DNA of 12,539 bases from an uncultured Angelakisella sp. (lineage in GTDB: Bacteria; Bacillota; Clostridia; Oscillospirales; Ruminococcaceae), in NCBI GenBank assembly GCA_947564495.1, contig CANOCD010000009.1, positions 1 through 12,539 of the forward strand, read 5' to 3'. The notes beneath the pieces were generated by a model. It made no database searches. It worked only from the letters and a program-made list of their open reading frames with translations, and was not told the DNA's origin. The position numbers and the translations under genes are program-made. Shown in pieces: positions 6,697-12,539 of the stretch (the first letter of the stretch is position 1; each line of letters starts with the position of its first letter).

Positions 6697-7911
6697 CTAC
6701 ACGTTTCCTTTCCAGCTTTCGACGGTGGAGACGATCTCCCCGTCCGCCACCAGCGTCACCAGCTTCTGCCCGGGGGAAAGCCCCTTCACCGTGGTCAGGA
6801 CCCGGCCCTCCACCATGGGGATGGCGTAGCCCTTCCGCATCACGGCGGCGGGGTTCAGCAGCTCCAGCTGGCGGAGCAGCTGGAGGGTCCGCCCCCGGGT
6901 CTCCCCGATCCGCCGCCTTTCGGCGTCCACCAATAATCTTACCAAAAAACCGAGCCTTTGTCTATTTTTTTCCAGCCGCTGCCGGGGGGACCTTGCCGAA
7001 AGGAGCCTGGTCTCCTCCAGGAGCCGGAGCTTCCTCCGGCGGACCTGGTCCAGGGCCCTGGCCCGGAGGGAGGTCTGTGACCCCAGCACCCGCTGGCGGA
7101 GGGCCTCCCGGTCGGGGGATAGGAGCCCGGCGGCGGCGGTGGGGGTGGCCGCCCTGGCGTCCGCCACCAGGTCCAGGATGGAGACGTCGATCTCGTGGCC
7201 CACGGCGGAGACCACCGGCACCGGGCAGTTGTACACCCCGTAGGCCAGGGCCTCGTCGTCAAAGGCGGAAAGGTCCTCGGCGGAGCCCCCTCCCCGGGCG
7301 ATGATGACCGCCTGGCAGAGCCCCTCCTCCTCCAGCCGCCGGAGGGCCCGTAGGATCGAGGCCGCCGCCCCCTCCCCCTGGACCGAGCAGGGGTAGAGGA
7401 TGAGCCGCCCGGCGTACCCCCGGAGGCGGAAAGCCTTGGCGATGTCCCGGAGGGCCGCCCCCTCCCGGGAGGTGATGACCCCGACGGTGTGGGGAAACCG
7501 GGGCATGGGCCGCTTGTGCTCCGGGGCGAAAAGCCCCTCCGAAAGGAGCCGCTTTTTCAGGGCGTCCAGGCTCTGTTTCCCCTGGCCCTCCCCCAAGGGC
7601 TGAATGTCGTAGGTCACCACCTGGAAGGCGCCGTCCCGCTCGTAGAGAGAGGCCGCCCCCCGGACCAGAACAAAGTCCCCCTCCTCGGGGATGTCCGGCA
7701 GCTTCTGGACGTACCGGCTGAACATGACGCACCGGACCAGCCCCCCGTCATCCCGGAGGGAGAAATACAGATGCCCCGAGGACTGCCGGTAGGAGAGGTT
7801 GGTGATCTCCCCCTTGACCAGGATGTCCCCCAGCTCCTGGCGTTCCTCCAGCAGGGCCTTGACATACCGGCAGAGCTGGCTTACGGTGAGGACCCGGAAC
7901 CCCCCGGCCAT
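6697..7911 (-). CDS. xseA: Exonuclease VII large subunit
   Basis: A 404-residue catalytic subunit. The N-terminal OB fold (about 5-105) contains the LVKGEITNLSYRQSSGHLYF segment. The catalytic region shows GVITSREGAALRDI (144-157), ARGGGS (205-210), VGHEIDVSILDLVADARAATPTAA (split here as VGHEID 237-242 and ADARAATPTAA 250-260) and a long basic helical region (about 265-350) that contacts the small subunit in the family. Open frame extends upstream, but ATG 7911 is chosen: it gives the conserved start FRVLTVSQL, shares one base with the preceding stop (TGATG), and has GGAAGGG before it. An AT-rich patch with unusual codons lies at about 6930-6975, with an A7 run noted separately. Confidence 0.95.
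   Translation of the reverse strand: MAGGFRVLTVSQLCRYVKALLEERQELGDILVKGEITNLSYRQSSGHLYFSLRDDGGLVRCVMFSRYVQKLPDIPEEGDFVLVRGAASLYERDGAFQVVTYDIQPLGEGQGKQSLDALKKRLLSEGLFAPEHKRPMPRFPHTVGVITSREGAALRDIAKAFRLRGYAGRLILYPCSVQGEGAAASILRALRRLEEEGLCQAVIIARGGGSAEDLSAFDDEALAYGVYNCPVPVVSAVGHEIDVSILDLVADARAATPTAAAGLLSPDREALRQRVLGSQTSLRARALDQVRRRKLRLLEETRLLSARSPRQRLEKNRQRLGFLVRLLVDAERRRIGETRGRTLQLLRQLELLNPAAVMRKGYAIPMVEGRVLTTVKGLSPGQKLVTLVADGEIVSTVESWKGNV
6965..6971 (-). other. A7 run, possible slippery site inside xseA
   Basis: The minus strand reads GAA AAA AAT at Glu314-Lys315-Asn316, giving seven A's in a row and a heptamer of the X XXY YYZ form. The next base triplet in the -1 frame is TAG, so slippage there would stop at once and leave a protein of about 316 residues; the +1 frame reaches TAA after about eight codons. 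The surrounding codons (AGA, AGG, TTA, TTT) are unlike the GC-rich codons of the rest of the gene. No pseudoknot or stimulatory stem was clear. Confidence 0.3.
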
Positions 7912-8864
7912 CAGCCCTTCCCCCCTTCCCTCTGGTACAACAGGCTGCCGATGAGGGCCACCCCGGCGGCGTTGTCCGACGAAAGCTCCGGGGTGGCGAA
8001 AACACAGTGGAACCTCTTGGTCAACGCCTCCCGGAGGATGGAGTTGGCCATCACCCCGCCGGAAAAGACCAGGGGCAGCTCCCCTTTTTCGGCCAGCGCC
8101 TCCTCCGCCATCCGGCAGAGGACGGCGGCGATGTATTCCAGCACAAAGCGGCAGAGGTCCTCCGGGGAGGTCCCGGCCTCCAGCAGCTGGCGGGCCTTGT
8201 TCTCCATCCCGGAAAGGCAGCAGTCCCGTCCCCGGAAGGCGGGGGCGATCTTCTTTCCCCACCGGCCTTCCAGGGCCAGCTGTTCCACCCGGGGCCCCGC
8301 CGGGAACCCCAGGCCCAGCAGCTGTCCTGCCCGGTCGATGAGCTGCCCGGCGCTGATGTCCTTGGTCCCGGCCAGGATCTCCGTGGCGAAGATCTCCGGG
8401 CCGGGGGTCACCGAAAGGACCTCGAAGGTCCCCCCGGAGACGTGAAAGGCCAGGAAGGGCTTGTCCACCAGGTCCAGCCGCCCCGCCGAAAAGAGGGCAG
8501 CGGCCAGGTGCCCGTTCTGGTGGGAGGTGGCGTAAAAGGGGACGCCGCAGATCCGGGCCACCGCCCGGCCCGCCGTCCTCCCCGCCAGAAAGCAGGGCAT
8601 ATAGGAGCCGGGGAGGCTCCGGGGGCGGTCCGAAGCGCAGACCGCCAGGGGCCGGGCCCCCGCCTCCAGGGGGAGGCTGTCCAGCACCTCCGGCAGCTGG
8701 CGGGTATGATGAAAAAGAGCATCACTCTGCCGCAGGCCAAGTTCCCCCTCCCCCACCGGGAGGAGTTTCCTTCTGTGGCAGACAGTGCTGCTCTCCGGCT
8801 GGTATCCCGCCGCCGAGGTGGTGTAGTTGCTGGTGTCCAGCCCCAAAACGAACGGCTTATCCAA
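7911..8864 (-). CDS. Kae1/TsaD-like ASKHA protein (M22 paralog)
   Basis: A 317-residue member of the Kae1/TsaD (formerly O-sialoglycoprotein endopeptidase) superfamily. It keeps the ATPase fold blocks: LGLDTSNYTTS (7-17), the metal-binding HQNGH (115-119), HVSGGTFEVL (141-150), DISAGQLIDRAG (169-180), FSGGVMANSILRE (267-279) and SSDNAAGVALIG (295-306). True TsaD, which makes t6A in tRNA with TsaB, TsaC and TsaE, has ETSCDET at the start and HxEGH; the differences suggest a paralog, not TsaD. I choose TTG 8864, which overlaps the end of nusB by eight bases, because the next residues match the family start; GGGGA lies eight bases upstream. An ATG at 8930 would add 22 residues unlike the family. 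Function is unknown. It sits in the folD slot of the Bacillus cluster. Confidence 0.85.
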   Translation of the reverse strand: MDKPFVLGLDTSNYTTSAAGYQPESSTVCHRRKLLPVGEGELGLRQSDALFHHTRQLPEVLDSLPLEAGARPLAVCASDRPRSLPGSYMPCFLAGRTAGRAVARICGVPFYATSHQNGHLAAALFSAGRLDLVDKPFLAFHVSGGTFEVLSVTPGPEIFATEILAGTKDISAGQLIDRAGQLLGLGFPAGPRVEQLALEGRWGKKIAPAFRGRDCCLSGMENKARQLLEAGTSPEDLCRFVLEYIAAVLCRMAEEALAEKGELPLVFSGGVMANSILREALTKRFHCVFATPELSSDNAAGVALIGSLLYQREGGKG

Positions 8865-9288
8865 CGTTCTTGTCCCCGCTCGGTCCCTCGGCCAGGCTCC
8901 TAGCGTAGCCCCCCAGCACCCCGTTGACATAGGCCGGGTCGTCGTCCCCGCCGAACTTCTTGGTCAGCTCCACCGCCTCGTCGATGACCGCCCCCACGGG
9001 GGTCCCCAAAAAGGCGATCTCGCAGACTGCCAGGCGAAGGACCGCCAGGGTCACCTTGGGCAGGCGGTGGGGTTTCCACTTGGCGGAAAAGCGGTCGATA
9101 ACGCTGTCCAGCTCGTCCCGATGGGCCCGGACGTTTTCGGCGGCGGTCCTGGCGTAGTCGTCTACCGCAAGGTCCCGGCATTGGGCCGCCCCGTCCACCA
9201 GTTCTTCCACCGGGGCGTCGTGAAAGATCATTTCGAATACCAGGGCAAAAGCCTGTTCCCGGGCTTCCCTTCTGGTGATCTGTGCCAT
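8857..9288 (-). CDS. nusB: Transcription antitermination factor NusB
   Basis: A 143-residue all-helical protein that binds boxA RNA with NusE (ribosomal protein S10) and helps RNA polymerase finish rRNA operons. The start MAQITRREAREQAFALVFEM and the C-terminal AVIDEAVELTKKFG then AYVNGVLGGY are characteristic. An upstream in-frame ATG at 9342 would place 18 extra residues across the terminator hairpin, so ATG 9288 is preferred; GGAGG lies four bases before it, which is a short spacing. The gene is separated from asp23 by 75 bases holding an intrinsic terminator, and its 3' end overlaps the Kae1-like gene. Confidence 0.94.
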   Translation of the reverse strand: MAQITRREAREQAFALVFEMIFHDAPVEELVDGAAQCRDLAVDDYARTAAENVRAHRDELDSVIDRFSAKWKPHRLPKVTLAVLRLAVCEIAFLGTPVGAVIDEAVELTKKFGGDDDPAYVNGVLGGYARSLAEGPSGDKNVG

Positions 9289-9300
9289 ACTACCTCCATC

Positions 9301-9354
9301 AAAAAACAAAGCCGCCCCCTCCCGCCGGAACCGCTCCGGCAAAGAGGGGGGAGC
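9301..9354 (-). terminator. Intrinsic terminator between asp23 and nusB, probable attenuator
   Basis: On the minus strand an 11-position outer stem (GCTCCCCCCTC against GAGGGGGCGGC, with one mismatch and one G-T pair) encloses a perfect 6-bp inner stem GCCGGA / TCCGGC. It is followed by TTTGTTTTTT (9310-9301). The U-run ends about six bases before the nusB ribosome binding site. Because nusB and the genes after it show no other promoter, the terminator is likely leaky and sets the ratio of Asp23 to the downstream products. Confidence 0.82.
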
Positions 9355-9363
9355 CCCTGGTCG

Positions 9364-9732
9364 TTATTCTTCGCTGTCCGCGGCGTCCTCGAAATCCACC
9401 CCGGCGATCTGGAGGTTCACCTTGGAGACCACCACGCCGGTCATGTTCTGCACCGCTTCCTTCACCGCCGTCTGGAGCTTCTTGGAAAGCTCCGGGATCT
9501 TGACCCCGTGCTTCACCCGCAGGCGGATGTCGATGACCGCCACCCCGTCCTCCATCTGGATGGTGATGGGCCGCAGGGGCTGGCGCTCCAGCCAGCCGCT
9601 GAGATTGGCGGGCATGGGAGCCAGGGCGGCGACCCCCTCCATATCGGTGGCGGTGTATCCGGCGATGGAGGCGATGACCTCCTGGGAGATCTTCAGGCTC
9701 CCCGCGTTGGAAACATAGTTCTGTTCAGACAT
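9364..9732 (-). CDS. yqhY: Asp23/Gls24 family protein (YqhY-like)
   Basis: A 122-residue Asp23-domain protein. It shows the family pattern GSLKISQEVIASIAGYTATDMEGVAAL (conserved core IAGYTATDMEGV at about 23-34), the strands ITIQMEDGVAVIDIRLRVKHGVKIPEL, and a C-terminal helix-strand VKEAVQNMTGVVVSKVNLQI. Proteins of this family are small and cytoplasmic; YqhY lies next to accBC and nusB in Bacillus and has been linked to control of acetyl-CoA carboxylase. Here accBC are not adjacent. Three in-frame starts exist (GTG 9747, ATG 9738, ATG 9732); 9732 is chosen because GGAGG lies eight bases before it, while the others fall on or within two bases of that site. It appears to be the first gene of the housekeeping transcript. 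Confidence 0.9.
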   Translation of the reverse strand: MSEQNYVSNAGSLKISQEVIASIAGYTATDMEGVAALAPMPANLSGWLERQPLRPITIQMEDGVAVIDIRLRVKHGVKIPELSKKLQTAVKEAVQNMTGVVVSKVNLQIAGVDFEDAADSEE

Positions 9733-9740
9733 TTTCATTA

Positions 9741-9745
9741 CCTCC
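9741..9745 (-). promoter_or_regulatory. Ribosome binding site deciding the asp23 start
   Basis: GGAGG on the minus strand. The spacing is eight bases to ATG 9732 but only two bases to ATG 9738, and it overlaps codons two and three from GTG 9747. Only the 9732 start has normal spacing. Confidence 0.75.
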
Positions 9746-9756
9746 ACTTTGGGCAG

Positions 9757-9774
9757 TTCCCGCCGGGGCGGGAA
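9757..9774 (-). other. Leader hairpin before asp23
   Basis: TTCCCGCC and GGCGGGAA form a perfect inverted repeat separated by two bases, so a folded RNA would have a 7-bp stem with a 4-base loop. It lies in the predicted 5' leader of the asp23 mRNA, 11 bases before the Shine-Dalgarno sequence, and has no T-run after it. It may stabilise the mRNA end or mark a protein or RNase site; no known regulatory RNA class is recognised. Confidence 0.5.
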
Positions 9775-9783
9775 AGCGCCGTC

Positions 9784-9823
9784 AAAAAAATGGTATAATA
9801 TCCATTACCAGGATATTATACCA
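9784..9823 (-). terminator. Terminator-like 13-bp inverted repeat after the spoIIIA operon
   Basis: Minus strand TGGTATAATATCC and GGATATTATACCA form a perfect 13-bp stem with a 7-base loop (9804-9810), followed by seven T's (9790-9784). It lies 57 bases after the spoIIIAH stop. The shape is right for an intrinsic terminator, although the stem is AT-rich compared with typical ones. The same bases carry an extended -10 element on each strand. An operator role for the palindrome is the main alternative. Confidence 0.65.
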
Positions 9824-9842
9824 CATTTTCGCTACAGTACAA
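9808..9842 (-). promoter_or_regulatory. Housekeeping (sigma-A type) promoter for asp23-nusB and the genes after
   Basis: A perfect extended -10 element, TGGTATAAT, lies at 9823-9815 on the minus strand, with TATAAT at 9820-9815. The best -35 is weak: TTGTAC at 9842-9837 with 16-base spacing, matching only TTG of the consensus; extended -10 promoters tolerate this. Transcription would start near 9808, giving a leader of about 75 bases to the asp23 ATG. No other strong candidate was noticed between here and the left edge. Confidence 0.7.
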
Positions 9843-9880
9843 CCACTTATTTGCTTTGCCGGGGAATTTTTATTCTTTTC

Positions 9881-10441
9881 CTACTGGATCTCGATGATGG
9901 AGATGTTGCTGTCCGGCACCTCCACCTCCCCCAGGATGACGTCCTTGATCTGGGCCGCCTCGCTGTCGGTCATGTCGGCGCACTTCACCAGCACGTCGAT
10001 CTTGTCGTTTTCCAGGTAGACCATGCACTCCTGGAAGCCCTTGGCTTTGATGAGGTTCTCGATCTTCCCCTCGGTCTCGATGGACTTGGCGATGGCGGCG
10101 GCCTCCATGGTCAGCTGGGTCATCTGGTCGGTAGTGAGGTTGGCGTCCTCCAGCATATATTTGAGGGCGTCGGCGGCCTCGTCCCGGGCCTTGGTGCGGG
10201 AAAGTTTGGCCTCGGCAAAGTAGGCTTCCCCGTAGGCGGCGGTCTCGTCGGCGCCGCCCTCCACCGGGTCGGGGCTGGTCATGCCGTCCACGGCCCCCTC
10301 CACCGCCACCTTGCTGGTGCTCTCGAAGCTGTCCCCGTTGGTCTTTACATACTCCCAGTTGAGGTAGACCGCCACGCTGAGGGCCAGCACCAGGGCGGAA
10401 AGGACGATGTGCTTCTTGCTGATTATCATGTTCATCTTCAT
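9881..10441 (-). CDS. spoIIIAH: Stage III sporulation protein AH
   Basis: A 186-residue protein made in the mother cell. After a short basic start (MIISKKH) there is a single membrane helix at about 12-28, ending AVYLNWEY, a sequence typical of SpoIIIAH. Then comes a low-complexity linker (about 35-70) and a C-terminal domain from about 73 onward with ARDEAADALKYMLEDAN, the YscJ/FliF-like ring domain that meets forespore SpoIIQ across the intermembrane space. ATG 10441 is chosen, with GGAGG ten bases upstream; ATGs at 10435 and 10429 would shorten it by two or four residues. It follows spoIIIAG by 52 bases and is the last gene of the operon. Confidence 0.95.
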   Translation of the reverse strand: MKMNMIISKKHIVLSALVLALSVAVYLNWEYVKTNGDSFESTSKVAVEGAVDGMTSPDPVEGGADETAAYGEAYFAEAKLSRTKARDEAADALKYMLEDANLTTDQMTQLTMEAAAIAKSIETEGKIENLIKAKGFQECMVYLENDKIDVLVKCADMTDSEAAQIKDVILGEVEVPDSNISIIEIQ

Positions 10442-10493
10442 CGCTGCAAAACCTCCATGAAAATTCGATCTATCGGGTCCCGGGCCCGCCGGG

Positions 10494-11060
10494 TCATCCG
10501 CTGCCGCCGGCCAGCCGGGAGACCGAGACCCGGGCAGAGGAGATGTTCAGAGCCACCCTCACGGTATCCACCACCTTTCCCGCCACCAGGGGGTCGCCGC
10601 CCCCCTCGCAGACCACCACAACGCCCTTCACCTCCGGTTCCAGCTGGACGGTGACCAGGGGGACCTTGCCCCCGGCCCCGTCCACCAGGACGTAGGTCTG
10701 TTCGGTCACCTGCTTTTCCTGGGTCTTTTTCTCGTCCCCGGCCCGGACGTCCTCCAACAGGTCGTTGTTGGTCTTTTCGGACCGGGCGTAGACCTTTTGG
10801 TAGCCGTTTTCCAGGGTCACCATCACCTTGGCCTTCCCCACCCCCTCCATCTCCTGGAGGATGGCGGCAAGGCGTTCCTCCAGACCCTGGGCGTAGGCCC
10901 TGGCGTCTGTCTCCAGGGCGCCGGCCTCCTCCCGGGGGCCCCCTTCCGGGAGCCAGGAGGAAAGGCCGATGAGCAGTATCCCCGTGATCCCCAGCAGGAA
11001 CACCAGGGCGCTAAGATCCAGCCGGTATTTCCCCAGCTTCAGAACGAGCCTCTCCTTCAT
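10494..11060 (-). CDS. spoIIIAG: Stage III sporulation protein AG
   Basis: A 188-residue component of the SpoIIIA-SpoIIQ feeding channel. It has a short cytoplasmic start (MKERLVLKLGKYRLD), one membrane helix at about 16-35, a Glu- and Ala-rich segment, then a ring-forming domain with LEERLAAILQEMEGVGKAKVMVTL, GYQKVYARSEKTN and the late segment VKGVVVVCEGGGDPLVAGKVVDTVR. These are all typical of SpoIIIAG. A GTG at 11066 is also open, but it would fall on the Shine-Dalgarno GGGGAG; ATG 11060 with five-base spacing is preferred. The start lies two bases after the spoIIIAF stop. Confidence 0.95.
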   Translation of the reverse strand: MKERLVLKLGKYRLDLSALVFLLGITGILLIGLSSWLPEGGPREEAGALETDARAYAQGLEERLAAILQEMEGVGKAKVMVTLENGYQKVYARSEKTNNDLLEDVRAGDEKKTQEKQVTEQTYVLVDGAGGKVPLVTVQLEPEVKGVVVVCEGGGDPLVAGKVVDTVRVALNISSARVSVSRLAGGSG

Positions 11061-11062
11061 GG

Positions 11063-11569
11063 TCACTCCCCGTCATATTCCAGCCGGACGTCGACGCCCA
11101 GCCTCTCTTCCAGCCCCTCCCGGAACTCTCCCTCCAGCTCCCGGAGCCTCTGGGGCAGCCGGACCCTGGCGGCAAGGCCCGAGGGGCTTTCGTCCCCGGG
11201 ACCATCGGTCCCTTGTTCCTTGTCTGTTTCTATGTATATTTGGATGTCCTCTTCTTTTATGCCATATTCCCGGAGTTCTTTCGCCGCCTCCCGGCGGAGG
11301 GCCGCCTCCCCCTTTTCCACGCTGTCCCGGAGGAAGTACCCCGACACCTCCCCGGCGGCCCGCTCCGCCTCTGCCTGGGCCTCCCCCAGGTCCAGGTCGG
11401 GGAGCCGGGGCTGCCGTCCCACCGGGAGGAGGAGGCAGCAGAGGAGGAACAGCCCCAGGATGGCCCGTGTCAGCTTTTCCATCCCCTTGCCGGGGACCAG
11501 CACCGACACCACCCCGCAGAGGAGGGCGCCGCAGCAGACGGTAAAGACCCAGCGGTGCAGCTCGTCCAT
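11063..11569 (-). CDS. spoIIIAF: Stage III sporulation protein AF
   Basis: A 168-residue mother-cell membrane protein of the same channel. Two hydrophobic segments are visible at about 8-25 and 36-50, with the family-like turn VPGKGMEKLTRAILGLFLLCCLLLPV at about 25-50 (quoted in part as PGKGMEKLTR 26-35). The remainder is a soluble, strongly charged domain whose LREYGIKEEDIQIYIE stretch matches the SpoIIIAF C-terminus. ATG 11569 has AAAGGAGG five bases upstream and follows spoIIIAE by 13 bases. Confidence 0.92.
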   Translation of the reverse strand: MDELHRWVFTVCCGALLCGVVSVLVPGKGMEKLTRAILGLFLLCCLLLPVGRQPRLPDLDLGEAQAEAERAAGEVSGYFLRDSVEKGEAALRREAAKELREYGIKEEDIQIYIETDKEQGTDGPGDESPSGLAARVRLPQRLRELEGEFREGLEERLGVDVRLEYDGE

Positions 11570-11582
11570 GGGGGCCTCCTTT

Positions 11583-12539
11583 CTATCCGCCCCGAAAGGC
11601 GACGATGAGCAGGGTGGTGGAGATGATGACCAGCAGGGCGTCGTAAAGGAGCACCGCCATGATGATCCCCAGGGTGGAGGACAGGGCCTTCAGCAGCCTT
11701 GTGATCTGGGGCAGAGAGAGCATCTGGCTGAGTATCCCCCCCAGGCAGATGGCAAGATACCAGGTCCCGGTACGGATGAGGACCGGCAGGAAGGTGATGG
11801 CGGTGACCAGGACGCCAAAGGCCCCCAGAGTCCCCCGGACCAGCTGGATACACCCCTGGGCCGCCGCGAAGAGGTCCGAGAGGGCGCCCCCCACCACCGG
11901 GATCATGCTGCCGATAAAGAACTTGGTGGTCCGGGCCGCCACCGAATCCCCCCCGGAGGCCACCACCGTCTGGATGGACAGAAGGCCGATAAAGACGGTG
12001 AGGATGAGGCCCAGGGCCCAGGTGACGAAGGTCTTGATCCCGCCGATGAGGCCCCCCAGCTCCAGCTTGGGGCAGACCACCGAGATCACCGACAGGGCAA
12101 GGTAGGCGCAGAGGAGGGGCAGAAAGACCGCCGTCACCAGCTGGGCTGTCACCTGGCACATCCAGAAGAGGAAGAGGTTGTAGGCCGCCCCGGTCATGGG
12201 CTGGCCCGAGGCGGTGACCACCCCGGCGAAGGCCGGGATAAAGGCCAGGATGAAGGTGGCGAAGTCCCGGATGACCTCCCGGGCGTCGATGATGCAGCCC
12301 ACGACAGGGTCGATGATGATGCTGCTGATGAAGACGGTGACCACCACCCCGAACACCGCCTCCACGCCGCCGGTGGAGAAGGAGGAGCCGAAGGCTTCCA
12401 GCAGGGCGCAGAGGACCAGCACCCCGGCCAGGGAGACCAGGAGGCGCAGGGGGGCCCGGAGGTTTTTCCGGAAGCTGTCCCAGGCTTTGCCCAGGAAGGT
12501 CTTGGGTGTAAAGCTGTCAACCATGTCAGCCATCCCCCC
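11583..12539 (-). CDS. spoIIIAE: Stage III sporulation protein AE, 5' end outside the window
   Basis: A polytopic membrane protein with at least six hydrophobic segments (roughly residues 30-48, 56-80, 91-108, 115-150, 167-191, 235-255 and 285-312 of the visible part). The conserved block RTTKFFIGSMIPVVGG (201-216 of the visible part, counted from ATG 12533) is characteristic. SpoIIIAE is usually near 390-400 residues; about 318 are visible and the frame stays open to the edge, so roughly 70-80 N-terminal residues, including the signal segment, lie beyond it. ATG 12533 is therefore probably an internal methionine, not the start. The gene leads into spoIIIAF in the normal order. Confidence 0.93.
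   Translation of the reverse strand, partial: GGMADMVDSFTPKTFLGKAWDSFRKNLRAPLRLLVSLAGVLVLCALLEAFGSSFSTGGVEAVFGVVVTVFISSIIIDPVVGCIIDAREVIRDFATFILAFIPAFAGVVTASGQPMTGAAYNLFLFWMCQVTAQLVTAVFLPLLCAYLALSVISVVCPKLELGGLIGGIKTFVTWALGLILTVFIGLLSIQTVVASGGDSVAARTTKFFIGSMIPVVGGALSDLFAAAQGCIQLVRGTLGAFGVLVTAITFLPVLIRTGTWYLAICLGGILSQMLSLPQITRLLKALSSTLGIIMAVLLYDALLVIISTTLLIVAFRGG

Noticed and set aside
7912..8262. Upstream in-frame extension of xseA giving a 521-residue product
   Set aside because: The extra residues overlap the Kae1-like gene in another frame and look unlike any XseA; the family start and a TGATG junction support 7911.
7911..8864. Naming the Kae1-like gene tsaD
   Set aside because: Key TsaD signatures differ, so the symbol would imply tRNA t6A synthesis without support.
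9791..9799. Mirror-image extended -10 TGGTATAAT on the plus strand as an antisense promoter
   Set aside because: It follows automatically from the palindrome, no -35 is visible, and no plus-strand gene lies downstream; mentioned only as a possibility in the findings.
10471..10496. GC-rich inverted repeat between spoIIIAG and spoIIIAH
   Set aside because: The best stem is only five base pairs and no T-run follows at useful distance. Such short GC palindromes are expected by chance at this composition.
1..12539. tRNA, rRNA, CRISPR, insertion sequence, prophage, toxin-antitoxin or riboswitch elements
   Set aside because: Nothing with the needed structure was seen; genes are packed with no gap over about 150 bases and composition is even.

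Overview
This window is a dense, GC-rich stretch in which every supported gene lies on the minus strand, so transcription runs from the right edge to the left edge. The sporulation genes spoIIIAE-AF-AG-AH, the AGGAGG-type ribosome binding sites, the strong GC bias and the order nusB / xseA / xseB / ispA / tlyA / nadK / argR / recN all point to an endospore-forming Clostridia. A gut Oscillospiraceae-like lineage is the best guess, but this is inference from composition and gene content, not from a marker gene.

Right block (about 9881-12539): the distal half of the spoIIIA operon. spoIIIAE runs off the right edge; spoIIIAF, spoIIIAG and spoIIIAH follow. Their products belong to the SpoIIIA-SpoIIQ channel between mother cell and forespore. 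The block ends in a 148-base spacer (9733-9880) holding a 13-bp perfect inverted repeat followed by seven T's on the minus strand. The upstream arm of this terminator-like hairpin contains an extended -10 element, so the end of the sporulation operon and the start of the housekeeping operon appear to share the same bases.

Middle and left block (about 1-9732): a housekeeping operon. An Asp23/YqhY protein comes first, followed by an intrinsic terminator (9301-9354) that probably acts as a partial attenuator. Then come nusB (rRNA antitermination), a Kae1/TsaD-like paralog with a TTG start, xseA and xseB (exonuclease VII), a 52-residue two-helix membrane protein missed by ordinary length cut-offs, ispA (farnesyl diphosphate synthase), a divergent-PAP2 (YuiD/DUF212) membrane protein, tlyA, nadK, argR, recN, a two-domain GNAT acetyltransferase, and an unidentified gene cut by the left edge. 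Most spacers are under 45 bases and several genes overlap by 1-8 bases, which suggests a single translationally coupled transcript.

Compared with the Bacillus/Clostridium arrangement known to me, accB-accC, folD and dxs are absent from their usual slots. A Kae1-like protein sits where folD is in Bacillus and a DUF212 protein where dxs is, and spoIVB-spo0A do not follow recN. I see no tRNA, rRNA, CRISPR, insertion sequence or riboswitch and no evidence of a wholly new multi-gene system. The points most worth checking are the terminator/promoter overlap at 9784-9842, the attenuator before nusB, the one-base fusion of the acetyltransferase gene at 636-640, the Kae1-like paralog and the unannotated 52-residue membrane protein.
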